46,504 bases of DNA, taken from NCBI GenBank assembly GCA_024403755.1, contig JAKSRF010000007.1, positions 1 to 46,504 of the forward strand, read 5' to 3'. Below are positions 1-8,178 of the stretch, one piece after another (the first letter of the stretch is position 1; each line of letters starts with the position of its first letter). Below the pieces are notes generated by a model. It worked only from the letters and a program-made list of their open reading frames with translations, was not told the DNA's origin and did not search any database. This DNA is from Clostridia bacterium. GTDB taxonomy: Bacteria; Bacillota; Clostridia; Saccharofermentanales; Saccharofermentanaceae. Both the position numbers and the translations under genes were made by a program.

Positions 1-435
1 CGATTTAGCAAACTTTAATATATAATCAATTTGTGTTGGCATAATATTATCTGGCAATTCATCTAATTTAAACCATTTTAATTCTGAACTTTCATCATCA
101 TAATTTAAATTTCCGCTATATTCTTCTATAATATAAACAATATCTGTATAATACACTTCATCTCCATTTGGATAAACCATATGAACATTTGCTTCTACAT
201 CGAATAATTTTGGATTGTATATGTCTAATGATGTTTCTTCTTTAACTTCTCTGCTTAATGCTTCTTCTATACTTTCGCCTAATTCCATTGCACCCCCTGG
301 AATACACCACATCCCATTATCTGTTCTTTTTTCAAATAAAATTCCTTTTTCCTTATCATATATTATTCCCATAGCTGCTGTTACCATTATTGGCGCATGT
401 CCTACATATTTTCTTATTTCCGAAATATATCCCAT
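1..435 (-). CDS. Nudix hydrolase, 3' end cut by the window edge
   Basis: The minus frame begins with ATG at 435, about 7 bases after AAGGAG, and stays open to base 1, so 145 residues are visible and the C-terminus lies outside. A Nudix box follows the fold's GG...E...REVKEE pattern at about residues 44-67, but the usual EExGU ends as EETSL, with Ser where Gly is normal. The metal-binding REVKEE residues are intact. Nudix enzymes hydrolyse nucleoside diphosphates linked to another group; the substrate cannot be named. The first 120 bases are only about a quarter G+C, far below the other genes here, and the codons are strongly A/T-ending. This suggests recent transfer or a foreign assembly join. 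Confidence 0.85.
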   Translation of the reverse strand, partial: MGYISEIRKYVGHAPIMVTAAMGIIYDKEKGILFEKRTDNGMWCIPGGAMELGESIEEALSREVKEETSLDIYNPKLFDVEANVHMVYPNGDEVYYTDIVYIIEEYSGNLNYDDESSELKWFKLDELPDNIMPTQIDYILKFAKS

Positions 436-788
436 AAAATTCTCCTTGTAAATCACATATATTTTTTTAATTTTCATCCTATCATTAATTTCTTATATTC
501 CATTTTTTAGTTTATATACATTATTCAGACACAAAACTGTAATATGTATTTTTAAAGAAAGTTTGATATTTCAATGCTTACAGCACGGTTTCCATTTATC
601 GCGATATCACAGTTAATGTTTGACATATTATCGTTCATAAAATACCGCCTTATATTCTTCTTACAACAATGAAGATAACATTATATATACTTTTTTGTCA
701 AAAAACATTTGCAATAAATGTCAGTAACATAAAAGGGTTGCCTCAATTTTCTTTTTGAGACAACCCTTACATTAATCCTGATTAATTA
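436..788. other. AT-rich intergenic region
   Basis: About 350 bases without a gene lie between the Nudix start and the end of the DUF4214 gene. I see no convincing ORF or RNA gene. The only clear structure is the terminator hairpin at 733-768. The promoter of the Nudix gene should lie here, but no hexamer pair stands out. Confidence 0.6.
733..768 (-). terminator. Intrinsic terminator of the DUF4214 gene
   Basis: An 8-bp arm AAGGGTTG pairs with CAACCCTT, extended by five more pairs after one mismatch, around an AT-rich loop. On the minus strand it is followed by TTTTATGTT. It sits 21 bases past the stop of the surface-protein gene. Confidence 0.8.
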
Positions 789-2567
789 TCACAGATCTCC
801 GCGAATAACACCGTAATCATTACAGATTTCGGTAAATTCAGTTGACATTACAAAGCCAAAGAAAACCTCAAATTCGGTTTTCTCATTGAGCATGTTAACC
901 CAATATTCCTTACCTTCTTCATCAGATGCTCTGTTCATGAACACTTTATACATAGTTTCTGTAAAATCTTCATCAGAAAGATTTCTGTTAACGAATTCAT
1001 CACTGAAAACAAAACCATATGAGGCCTGTGCTGCAGTAATCTCATTTCTTATAAGAGAAGCAGCCCATGTCTGCTGACCTGCAATATCACCGTGACGTCC
1101 GAGACATAATGTATAAAGTCTGTCAACAAAACAATTTACCATACCCTGAGTCTCATAATCGTAACCAACCATATAGATACCTGCTGCAACATCAAACGAC
1201 TTGCAGAGATTATAGAACTCTTCCGAATTAGCAAATCCGGCATAGATATTTTCCTTTGACTCACCGCCGTCGAACTTATTTACCCAATACTTAAAACCTT
1301 CAGCATCAGGTATTCTTCCAAAGAACATATTATACATATCGGTAACAAAATCCTCGTTACTCTTATCAAGATTGACATATTCAGGACTGAATACAAAACC
1401 ATATCCTACATGAGCTCCGCAAACTTCACCATTCTCCAATCTTGATACCCAACCGTTTACGCCTTCCTCTTCGCCTTCACGACCGAGAATTACCGTATAA
1501 CAACGATTTACGAATGCTCTCAAACCGTCATTCGGAATCGGTGTATTGGTAGGAGTCGGTTGCGGCTTATCGGTCGGTGTAGGTTCATTTGTAGGAGCAG
1601 GTTCATTTGTAGGTGTTGGTTCATTTGTAGGTGTTGGTGTAGGAATCGGTGTAGGTGTAGGAACAGGTTTAGTCAAAACAACCAAGTTATCACCCATATC
1701 AGTTGTTATCTCAGGAAGATTGGTTCTTTCATCTTCAAGCTCACCGTTTGTCAAATCCAATACAAATTCTTTATCACCAACATTAACTGTGATGTCCTCA
1801 ATCTTTGCATTATCAGACAAATCCAATGAATCAAGCTCAGTACTTCCTATAAGTTCAATACTCTTTAATTCAGAATCCTTGGAAGTATCCAACTTATTAA
1901 GCTTAGGACAATTATTAATAATTACTTTATCAATTGAATCAGACAAATTAAGTTCCGTTAATTCATTACAAAATGAACAACTCAACAATTCAAAATCAGA
2001 TGCCTTTTCAGGTAATGCAATAGACTCAAGATTAGGAACACGATAGAACTCTGCAGTTTTAATATTATCACCGCAAGCTGACAAATCAGCAGAAGTAAAA
2101 TCGCACTGAGACATAGTAATATAAGCAGTCTGTTCAGGAAAAACAAGAGGTATATCCTGTGAACAATCACTGAAAATAAAATCCGTTACATTAGAAGGAC
2201 AATTACTGATATCAATTTCTTCTACGCCCATATTACCCGAAAAAGAAAATCCCTTACAAGCCGGACTTTCCAACAGAATCAAAAAGCCTTCAATGCTCTT
2301 TATATCAAAACTGTTAGGTGTTATACACAAAATACCATTATGCTCTACATAGTAGGCATCAAGTTCGCCCGGTGTAATATAAAATTCATTATCATCTCCG
2401 CCGCTGCCGTTAATTGTGGCATATACAAAATTACGGAAACCTTCATCAGGAAAAACAGTTTCGATATTGATATATTCTCTTCCGCCGCTGGCAGAAACAA
2501 ACATAGGAATACAACTTACCGCTAATGAAGCACTTAACAAAATACTTGCTGATTTCTTTCCTCTCAT
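789..2567 (-). CDS. Secreted LRR-like surface protein with two DUF4214 repeats
   Basis: This 592-residue protein starts with a Sec signal peptide (MRGKKSASILLSASLAVSC, cleavage near residue 27). Residues about 30-80 match the FPDxxFRxxV plus Asp-rich opening typical of clostridial leucine-rich surface proteins. Residues 90-280 hold irregular LRR-like repeats (LTELNLSD, LDSLDLSDN). Residues about 302-348 form a Pro/Thr/Glu-rich linker. Two DUF4214 units follow (about 353-460 and 475-585), each with FVxRxYxxxLGR and YGFVFSxEFVN-like motifs. DUF4214 is common in secreted proteins of gut and rumen Clostridia; its function is unsettled. There is no LPXTG or transmembrane anchor at the C-terminus. 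The gene is monocistronic, with its own promoter, AAAGGAGAG ribosome binding site and terminator. Confidence 0.85.
   Translation of the reverse strand: MRGKKSASILLSASLAVSCIPMFVSASGGREYINIETVFPDEGFRNFVYATINGSGGDDNEFYITPGELDAYYVEHNGILCITPNSFDIKSIEGFLILLESPACKGFSFSGNMGVEEIDISNCPSNVTDFIFSDCSQDIPLVFPEQTAYITMSQCDFTSADLSACGDNIKTAEFYRVPNLESIALPEKASDFELLSCSFCNELTELNLSDSIDKVIINNCPKLNKLDTSKDSELKSIELIGSTELDSLDLSDNAKIEDITVNVGDKEFVLDLTNGELEDERTNLPEITTDMGDNLVVLTKPVPTPTPIPTPTPTNEPTPTNEPAPTNEPTPTDKPQPTPTNTPIPNDGLRAFVNRCYTVILGREGEEEGVNGWVSRLENGEVCGAHVGYGFVFSPEYVNLDKSNEDFVTDMYNMFFGRIPDAEGFKYWVNKFDGGESKENIYAGFANSEEFYNLCKSFDVAAGIYMVGYDYETQGMVNCFVDRLYTLCLGRHGDIAGQQTWAASLIRNEITAAQASYGFVFSDEFVNRNLSDEDFTETMYKVFMNRASDEEGKEYWVNMLNEKTEFEVFFGFVMSTEFTEICNDYGVIRGDL
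1582..1635. repeat. Three tandem 18-bp repeats coding the PT linker
   Basis: Three head-to-tail copies of GGTTCATTTGTAGGxGxx (1582-1599, 1600-1617, 1618-1635; the last two identical) encode the TNEP-type part of the Pro/Thr linker. Such in-frame repeats can vary in copy number by slippage and change linker length. Confidence 0.8.
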
Positions 2568-2614
2568 AAAAATCTCTCCTTTAACTTTTTATGGATATAA
2601 TCCAAACAAGAAGT

Positions 2615-2643
2615 ATTATATTTTCACTCAACATTAAATTCAA
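2615..2643 (-). promoter_or_regulatory. Sigma-A promoter of the DUF4214 surface-protein gene
   Basis: On the minus strand TTGAAT (2643-2638) is followed after 17 bases by a perfect TATAAT (2620-2615), about 50 bases before the start codon. It lies downstream of the rplS terminator, so the gene has its own transcript. Confidence 0.65.
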
Positions 2644-2683
2644 TGTAAAAAATAACTAAATATCGTTATGTCTAAACGAAAAA

Positions 2684-2717
2684 AAGAGAACATCTCTTAA
2701 GAACTGATTGTTCTCTT
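2684..2717 (-). terminator. Intrinsic terminator of the ffh-rplS operon
   Basis: A perfect 9-bp stem (AAGAGAACA with TGTTCTCTT) and a 16-base loop are followed on the minus strand by a run of seven T. It sits 40 bases after the rplS stop and closes the operon. Confidence 0.85.
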
Positions 2718-2756
2718 GAGATATCCTCTTCATCACTAACCAATAATAGTATTGAA

Positions 2757-3098
2757 TTAGAGCTTCTCCTGGATACGAGCAGCCTTGCCCTGACGTCCAC
2801 GAAGATAATAAAGCTTTGCTCTTCTAACGCGACCCTTACGTACAATATCGATCTTCTCGATCTTTGGAGAATGTACAGGGAGAATACGCTCAACGCCTAC
2901 GCCGTAAGAAATACGACGGATAGTCATTGTCTCGGAAATTCCGCCGCCCTTACGAGCAATAACATATCCTTCAAAAACCTGGATACGCTCACGGTTTCCC
3001 TCCTTAATCTTGAGATGTGCCTTTACATAGTCACCAACCTCAACCTCTGGATAGCTGTTACGAAGATTCTCTTGCTCAACAACTTTAACCAAATCCAT
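2757..3098 (-). CDS. rplS: 50S ribosomal protein bL19
   Basis: A 113-residue protein with the bL19 signature: [20 protein letters not shown], then [13 protein letters not shown] and a basic C-terminal half ([20 protein letters not shown]). The length matches the family (about 115). It lies at the 30S-50S interface. The start ATG at 3098 follows a strong GGAGGAAAC site. It is the last gene of the ylxM-to-rplS operon, immediately upstream of an intrinsic terminator. Nothing unusual is seen. Confidence 0.98.
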   Translation of the reverse strand: MDLVKVVEQENLRNSYPEVEVGDYVKAHLKIKEGNRERIQVFEGYVIARKGGGISETMTIRRISYGVGVERILPVHSPKIEKIDIVRKGRVRRAKLYYLRGRQGKAARIQEKL

Positions 3099-3176
3099 TG
3101 TCAGTTTCCTCCTTCTCTGTTAGATGTTCTTGTCTCGCGCGGACAGAGGACCATCCCTTTCAACCGAATAAATATA

Positions 3177-3914
3177 TCATAAGCTTCGCATAAAGGCAAG
3201 AAGTTTTTCCCACTTTTTATCCGTAATCTCAAGTTTATCAAACATATCCGGTCTTTTTATCAATGTCTCGTAAAGAGACTGTATATCATTATACTCTTCT
3301 ATCTCTGCTGTATTTCCCGACAAAAGAATTTCAGGAACTTTTCTGTCATGCCATTGTTGTGGTTTTGTATACTGCGGTGCTTCAAGTGTTCCGTTCATAT
3401 GCGACTCATTTGTATAAGCAGACTCATTAGGCAAAACGCCTTCAATCATTCTTGATACCGAGTCAATAATCACACATGAAGCAAGTTCACCTCCGGTCAG
3501 AACATAGTCACCAATTGATATCTCCTCATCAACTATCTCATCAAGCACTCTTGAATCTATGCCTTCATAGTGACCGCAAATAATTGTTACACTCTTCTTG
3601 GAAGCTAACTCTTTTACCTTTTCCTGATTAAGAACCGATCCCTTAGGGCCGACAAAAACTGTATAAGTATCTGGTTGCTCATCTTTAATACTCTTATATG
3701 CTTCATATACAGGCTCACATTTCATAAGCATTCCCGTACCGCCGCCAAACATCGTATCGTCAACCTTACGATATTTATCATCAGCATCAGTAAAATCTCT
3801 GATATTGACTGTATTTAATTGTATCAATCCGTTCTCCTGAGCACGACCGATAATACTGAAACCGAGAAAATTATCTATTTGCTCAGGAAATAGAGTAAGA
3901 ACATTAAATATCAT
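3177..3914 (-). CDS. trmD: tRNA (guanine-N1-)-methyltransferase TrmD
   Basis: This SPOUT (trefoil-knot) methyltransferase makes m1G37 in tRNAs, which prevents +1 frameshifting. Visible motifs are FNVLTLFPEQ at the N-terminus, MFGGGTGMLMK, the knot segment ICGHYEGIDSRVLDEIVDEE and SIGDYVLTGGELA. I place the start at ATG 3914, 6 bases after AAGG; the frame can be read two codons further up from a TTG at 3920, which lacks good spacing. That gives 245 residues, normal for the family. It follows rimM by 8 bases and precedes rplS, the standard rimM-trmD-rplS order. Confidence 0.97.
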   Translation of the reverse strand: MIFNVLTLFPEQIDNFLGFSIIGRAQENGLIQLNTVNIRDFTDADDKYRKVDDTMFGGGTGMLMKCEPVYEAYKSIKDEQPDTYTVFVGPKGSVLNQEKVKELASKKSVTIICGHYEGIDSRVLDEIVDEEISIGDYVLTGGELASCVIIDSVSRMIEGVLPNESAYTNESHMNGTLEAPQYTKPQQWHDRKVPEILLSGNTAEIEEYNDIQSLYETLIKRPDMFDKLEITDKKWEKLLAFMRSL

Positions 3915-3922
3915 ACACAACC

Positions 3923-4462
3923 TTAATCGTAAATCTCATACAAATCGTCAGGAATATTGACCATGAATGAATCATTATCAAAATCCACTTTATAGCAAAT
4001 AACTTTGAGAAAAGGAATCAACAAATCCTTCTTTCCCCTGCGTTTTACCTGAACAATAAAATTTGCACCATTCTCATACACATCACTGATTATACCAATC
4101 TCACCGCGTTTATCATCAACAACCTTTAAGCCTATAAGATCAACAATGAAATATTCATCTTTATTAGTCTTAACAGCATCGTCACGACTTACGGAAATAT
4201 ACAGATTACGTAATCTTTCAGCAATTGTTCTGTCCTCATAGCCTTCAAATTTGATTAATGCCGTTTCATTATCAATTCGAACTGAAAGAACTTTTATCTC
4301 AGGTACAAACTGATCATCCGGATTATCCGGATTCTTACAAAGAGCACATTTTTCCAATTTTTTAAAACGACGTACATCGTCAGTTAAAGGAAGAACTTTT
4401 ACTTCTCCTTTAATGCCATGTACGCCGACAATTTTACCTATTGTTAAATATGAATTAATCAT
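3923..4462 (-). CDS. rimM: 16S rRNA processing protein RimM
   Basis: A 179-residue RimM, a 30S assembly factor that helps mature the 16S 3' domain through bS-uS19 contacts. The N-terminal RimM barrel has LTIGKIVGVHGIKGEVKVLP. The C-terminal PRC-barrel has DEYFIVDLIGLKVVDD and DLLIPFLKVICYKVDFDN. Its ATG overlaps the TGA of khpA (ATGA at 4459-4462), indicating translational coupling. The length is standard. Confidence 0.96.
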   Translation of the reverse strand: MINSYLTIGKIVGVHGIKGEVKVLPLTDDVRRFKKLEKCALCKNPDNPDDQFVPEIKVLSVRIDNETALIKFEGYEDRTIAERLRNLYISVSRDDAVKTNKDEYFIVDLIGLKVVDDKRGEIGIISDVYENGANFIVQVKRRGKKDLLIPFLKVICYKVDFDNDSFMVNIPDDLYEIYD

Positions 4463-4689
4463 CCGACAATATCTACTACAACACGCTTACCGGTGCGTAA
4501 ATACTTTGCCTTCATGATAGAACGAATAGCCTGTGCTCTTTTACCATTCTTTCCGATAATTTTACCCATATCATCCGGTGCAACAGAAAGCTCAAACAAA
4601 ATAGTATTTCCCTTTTCTGTCTTTTTAACAACTACTTCATCCGGATTATTAACAAGAGATTGAGCCATATAAGTAAGTAAATCACTCAT
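4459..4689 (-). CDS. khpA: KH-domain RNA-binding protein KhpA (YlqC family)
   Basis: A 76-residue single KH domain with the GKNGKRAQAIR loop (GxxG variant, about residues 46-56) that contacts single-stranded RNA. In Firmicutes KhpA works with KhpB in RNA binding and cell-length control; this is family knowledge. It lies between rpsP and rimM, the usual location. AGGAGG precedes the ATG, and its stop overlaps the rimM start. Confidence 0.95.
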   Translation of the reverse strand: MSDLLTYMAQSLVNNPDEVVVKKTEKGNTILFELSVAPDDMGKIIGKNGKRAQAIRSIMKAKYLRTGKRVVVDIVG

Positions 4690-4720
4690 ATCAGATAATA
4701 ACCTCCTTTATGAATGTTGA

Positions 4721-4963
4721 TTAAAGTACACCCTGCTTCTTAAGAAGATTACGTACAGTATCTGTTGGCTGTGCACCGTTTGCAATCCATTTCTTAGCTG
4801 CTTCAGCATCAACCTTAAACTGCTCGCCGTCACAAAGAGGATTATATGTACCAATCTCTTCGATAAAACGACCATCACGCGGATAACGTGAATCTGCTAC
4901 TACTACACGATAGAAAGGTGCCTTTTTCTTACCCATTCTTCTTAAACGAATTTTAACTGCCAT
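4721..4963 (-). CDS. rpsP: 30S ribosomal protein bS16
   Basis: An 80-residue protein opening with [20 protein letters not shown] and containing [15 protein letters not shown], the bS16 signature. The length is normal. It is the second ribosomal-operon member after ffh, with a 108-base gap that could hold a secondary promoter, though none is obvious. Start ATG at 4963 follows GGAGGGTAAAAAA. Confidence 0.98.
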   Translation of the reverse strand: MAVKIRLRRMGKKKAPFYRVVVADSRYPRDGRFIEEIGTYNPLCDGEQFKVDAEAAKKWIANGAQPTDTVRNLLKKQGVL

Positions 4964-5071
4964 TTTTTTACCCTCCGTAAAAAATATAATTTTATATTAT
5001 TCACATAGTGAAATTACTATTGTAAACGCCTATGGAATATACTGATTTAGTCTCGTTGCTTCTGATAAATA

Positions 5072-6460
5072 TCAGAACCAACCCTTCTTACCGCCGAAGC
5101 CTCCTAAGCCTCCGCCCATGCCGGGGAACTTACCTCCCGGAAAACCTCCTAAGCCCTTTGGAAGTTTGAAGCCACCCTTTGTAAAGCGCTTCATCATCTG
5201 GGATGTCTGATCATACTGCTTCATAAGAGTATTAACATCCTGAACCGTAGTTCCGGAACCCTGAGCAATTCTCTTTCTGCGGCTTGCATTAAGAATCTGC
5301 GGATATGCTCTTTCTTTTTTAGTCATTGAACGAATAATCGCCATATTCTTATCAATGATATTCTCATCAATCTGACTTTCATCAACCTTACCGGCCACAC
5401 CCGGAAGCATACCCAATACATCCTTCATAGAGCCCATCTTCTTAATCTGCTGAAATTGATCAAGCAAATCATTAAGATCAAATTGATTATTCATCATTCT
5501 TTCTGCAGTCTTCATTGCAGAATCCTGATCTATTGTCTGTGAAGCCTTCTCAAAAAGACTGACAACATCACCCATACCGAGAATTCTGTCAGCCATTCTG
5601 TCAGGGTGGAATACCTCGATGGCCTCAATCTTCTCACCTACACAAATATACTTAATAGGCTTACCGGTTATTTTACGAATTGAGAGAGCAGCACCGCCCC
5701 TTGCGTCACCGTCAAGCTTTGTCATGATAAAGCCGTCCATACCTATGGCGCCGTCAAAAGCCTGAGCAACATTTACAGCTTCCTGACCGATCATAGCATC
5801 AACAACAAGAATTCGTTCTGTCGGCTTTACATGATCGTCAATGGCCTTAAGCTCACTCATAAGTTCATCATCTACTACTGTACGACCGGCGGTATCAACA
5901 ATAAGGAAGTTGCAAAGCATATACTTGGCCTTGCTTATAGCATTATCAGCAATCTTGACCGCATCGGATTCCTCAGGCTCAATATATGACTCAATACCGT
6001 TAGCCTGAGCAAGAACTTCAAGCTGTTTAGCTGCTGCAGGTCGGTGTACATCAACAGATGCAACCATTGGTTTTTTACCGTCTGCTTTAAGAAGCTTTGC
6101 AAGTTTTACGGCTGTTGTAGTTTTACCGGCACCCTGAAGTCCGTAAAGTATAATAACAGTAAATCCCTGAGGAGAAACCTTGATTCTCTCATCACCTGAA
6201 CCTAAAAGTTCAACAAGTGAATCATGAACTATCTTTACTATCTGCTGACCCGGAGTAAAACTCTCCTGAACATCCTGATTAAGGCATTTCTCCTTCATTT
6301 CAGCGCAGAATTCTTTTACAACGGTATAATTAACATCTGCTTCAAGAAGTGCCATACGAATCTCGCGCATCATATCCTTGATATCCTGCTCGGTAACTCG
6401 TGCCTTGCCCTTCATCTTTGAAGTAATATTTTGAAGTTTTGAAGATAAACTCTCAAACAT
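5072..6460 (-). CDS. ffh: Signal recognition particle protein Ffh
   Basis: The 462-residue SRP54 GTPase binds signal peptides and 4.5S/6S SRP RNA and delivers ribosomes to FtsY. The N domain covers residues 1-95. The G domain has GLQGAGKTT (about 107-115), DTAGR (about 189-193) and TKLDGDARGG (about 247-256). The M domain starts near 300 with QFQQIKKMGSMKDVLGMLPG, followed by an RRKRIAQGSG motif. The tail is Gly/Met/Lys-rich and ends GKKGWF. It follows ylxM by 14 bases with an AAAGGATAAGGCG ribosome binding site. Confidence 0.99.
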   Translation of the reverse strand: MFESLSSKLQNITSKMKGKARVTEQDIKDMMREIRMALLEADVNYTVVKEFCAEMKEKCLNQDVQESFTPGQQIVKIVHDSLVELLGSGDERIKVSPQGFTVIILYGLQGAGKTTTAVKLAKLLKADGKKPMVASVDVHRPAAAKQLEVLAQANGIESYIEPEESDAVKIADNAISKAKYMLCNFLIVDTAGRTVVDDELMSELKAIDDHVKPTERILVVDAMIGQEAVNVAQAFDGAIGMDGFIMTKLDGDARGGAALSIRKITGKPIKYICVGEKIEAIEVFHPDRMADRILGMGDVVSLFEKASQTIDQDSAMKTAERMMNNQFDLNDLLDQFQQIKKMGSMKDVLGMLPGVAGKVDESQIDENIIDKNMAIIRSMTKKERAYPQILNASRRKRIAQGSGTTVQDVNTLMKQYDQTSQMMKRFTKGGFKLPKGLGGFPGGKFPGMGGGLGGFGGKKGWF

Positions 6461-6474
6461 CGCCTTATCCTTTA

Positions 6475-6792
6475 TTACAAATCAATCAATTCTTCTAATT
6501 CCTTAACCGCATCATCAATACGATTATCTCTTATAAGCTTAACTGCCTCACCTACAATATGCTGTTGATTCATGAAACGTTCAACCAGTCCCAATTTCTC
6601 TTCATATTGTTCCAATGTACTGACAGCTCGCTTTAATGTGTCATGCACAGCTTGACGCGATATACCGTTCTGCTCAGCAATCTCTGACAAAGACAAGTCG
6701 TCAAAATACTTAAGCTCAATCATATTCAGCATCTTATCCGTAAGAAGATTTCCATAAAAATCAACTAACAAACACACGTCAACCGAAGTCAT
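6475..6792 (-). CDS. ylxM: YlxM/UPF0122 SRP-associated HTH protein
   Basis: A 105-residue winged-helix-type protein. The core DFYGNLLTDKMLNMIELKYFDDLSLSEIAEQNGISRQAVHDTLKR matches the UPF0122 family (given here in short: LSLSEIAEQNGISRQAVHD). YlxM stimulates SRP GTPase in streptococci and is nearly always beside ffh. The start is ATG 6792 after CGGAGGTTTTTT. The frame can be extended upstream to 6861, but that extension contains the operon promoter, so it is not coding. It is the first gene of the SRP/ribosomal operon. Confidence 0.93.
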   Translation of the reverse strand: MTSVDVCLLVDFYGNLLTDKMLNMIELKYFDDLSLSEIAEQNGISRQAVHDTLKRAVSTLEQYEEKLGLVERFMNQQHIVGEAVKLIRDNRIDDAVKELEELIDL

Positions 6793-6832
6793 AAAAAACC
6801 TCCGTATATGTCCACACAAAAACACAATACGG

Positions 6833-6861
6833 AGTTTACCATTAACACTTTTATCTGTCAA
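6833..6861 (-). promoter_or_regulatory. Sigma-A promoter of the ylxM-ffh-rplS operon
   Basis: Minus-strand TTGACA (6861-6856), 17-base spacer, TAAACT (6838-6833). Transcription would begin near 6826, giving a leader of about 34 bases before ylxM. It lies just past the stop of the diguanylate cyclase gene. Confidence 0.75.
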
Positions 6862-6880
6862 GCACTTTTACTTGTCATCT

Positions 6881-8002
6881 TTAAGAAGTTCTTTTACCCA
6901 TTTTCGAGGAGTTAAATTCAATATACTTATCCTCTACAGCCTTCTCAGGATATTCAAGAAGCAAATGCAAATCCTGATTATCAGGCTTATACTTTGCAAC
7001 TACTTCGTACCACATATCTCTTGTGTCTTCCTTAGCTTTATATAAAGCTATATCTGCCAAGGTGACGTGATCTTGGAATGTAAGTTCAATTGTCTTATCT
7101 CCATATAACGGATACGATACAAAACCGATAGAACAAGTAACCTTACGACTCTCGCGGACGGTAGGGCCGTATGCAACTATATTATCTCTGAATAACTGAT
7201 TCAACGAACTGGCTATTGTGCTGTAATCAAAAGGAAACTTTTTGCAAATTACAACAACAAACTCTTCGCCTCCGGTACGAACAACTATTCCGTCCTCTCC
7301 GACAAAATCACGCAAGCGTTTACCGACCTCTCTGAGAACCGCATCACCTGCATCATGTCCGAAATCATCATTTACTCTCTTAAAATGATCTATATCAACC
7401 TGAAAAACTGCGAAAGTATCAGTATCATATGTCTTAGGCATATTCGGATTAGGATAAGTCAGCATCTGAGTAGACATATAATGAACGAGAAATTGAGTAA
7501 AATACTTACGATTAAAACAACCTGTCAATTCATCAATATATTTCTCTGCAGAGGACACATCCAAATAATTCTGAACCATATCCATCCATGTCTCATCAGC
7601 CGTATTCTTCTTAAAAGGATTGGAAATCTTACCACTTACCAAATACTCATTTGTACTCTCATCACCCATATTTCTCATCTTTATAAAAAGCTGATTAACC
7701 GGTGTATTAATAATCATGTCATACATTCTTATAAACAACGCCGTAAACAATGATGTCGAAGCAACAATAAAAAGCAAAAATACAGCAAAAAGTTTAAGCT
7801 GAGATTTACTCATATTCCAAATCATGGTAAACGTATCATAACCAAGCCGTTGAGAAACCATATAGTAAAGAGCTAAAAAGAAAATTAAGGATACAACAAA
7901 TACAATTGTACCGACAAACTCTGCAGCATCTCTGACAGAAATCCAGGTTCCAACCGTATTTATTCGTTTATATGTTCCTTTAAGTCTTTTTAAGTATTTC
8001 AC
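6881..8002 (-). CDS. Membrane-anchored diguanylate cyclase (GGDEF)
   Basis: A 373-residue protein with two transmembrane helices (about 28-50 and 70-92), then a GGDEF domain from about residue 150. DELTGCFNRKYF (about 157-168), DIDHFKRVNDDFGHDAGD and an intact GGEEF active loop (about 244-248) predict c-di-GMP synthesis. The RxxD product-inhibition site is not in its usual place just ahead of GGEEF, so feedback inhibition may be lacking. There is no extracellular sensor domain; only a short loop of about 20 residues lies between the helices. The start is GTG after GAGGG. No EAL or PilZ partner is in the window. Confidence 0.92.
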   Translation of the reverse strand: MKYLKRLKGTYKRINTVGTWISVRDAAEFVGTIVFVVSLIFFLALYYMVSQRLGYDTFTMIWNMSKSQLKLFAVFLLFIVASTSLFTALFIRMYDMIINTPVNQLFIKMRNMGDESTNEYLVSGKISNPFKKNTADETWMDMVQNYLDVSSAEKYIDELTGCFNRKYFTQFLVHYMSTQMLTYPNPNMPKTYDTDTFAVFQVDIDHFKRVNDDFGHDAGDAVLREVGKRLRDFVGEDGIVVRTGGEEFVVVICKKFPFDYSTIASSLNQLFRDNIVAYGPTVRESRKVTCSIGFVSYPLYGDKTIELTFQDHVTLADIALYKAKEDTRDMWYEVVAKYKPDNQDLHLLLEYPEKAVEDKYIEFNSSKMGKRTS

Positions 8003-8106
8003 TTTTAACCCTCACATATAACTAAACAGCATAATTCTAACACTAATTTAATTTACGAAATTGTGTATTTTTTTAATTAAATGTAAACAAATTAATGTGA
8101 ATTAAA

Positions 8107-8144
8107 AAAAGCGTACCAACTTTCAACATAATTGATACGCTTTT
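8107..8144 (-). terminator. Intrinsic terminator after the Nudix-flavin reductase operon
   Basis: AAAAGCGTA pairs with TACGCTTTT (9 bp plus further weak pairs). On the minus strand TTTTTTTAAT follows. It is 35 bases past the stop of the Nudix gene at 8179, and separates that operon from the diguanylate cyclase gene. Confidence 0.85.
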
Positions 8145-8178
8145 GTACTGTTTTGTTGTCACAAATACTTATTGTCAG

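Noticed and set aside
1546..2046. 166-residue plus-strand frame with Gly/Val repeats
   Set aside because: It is the antisense of the PT-rich linker of the DUF4214 protein, with no ribosome binding site; a shadow of repeat codons.
6800..6834. Inverted repeat CTCCGTAT / ATACGGAG whose right arm covers the ylxM ribosome binding site
   Set aside because: The left arm lies at or upstream of the transcription start predicted from the TTGACA/TAAACT promoter, so it would not be in the mRNA as a hairpin. It could be an operator, but nothing supports that.
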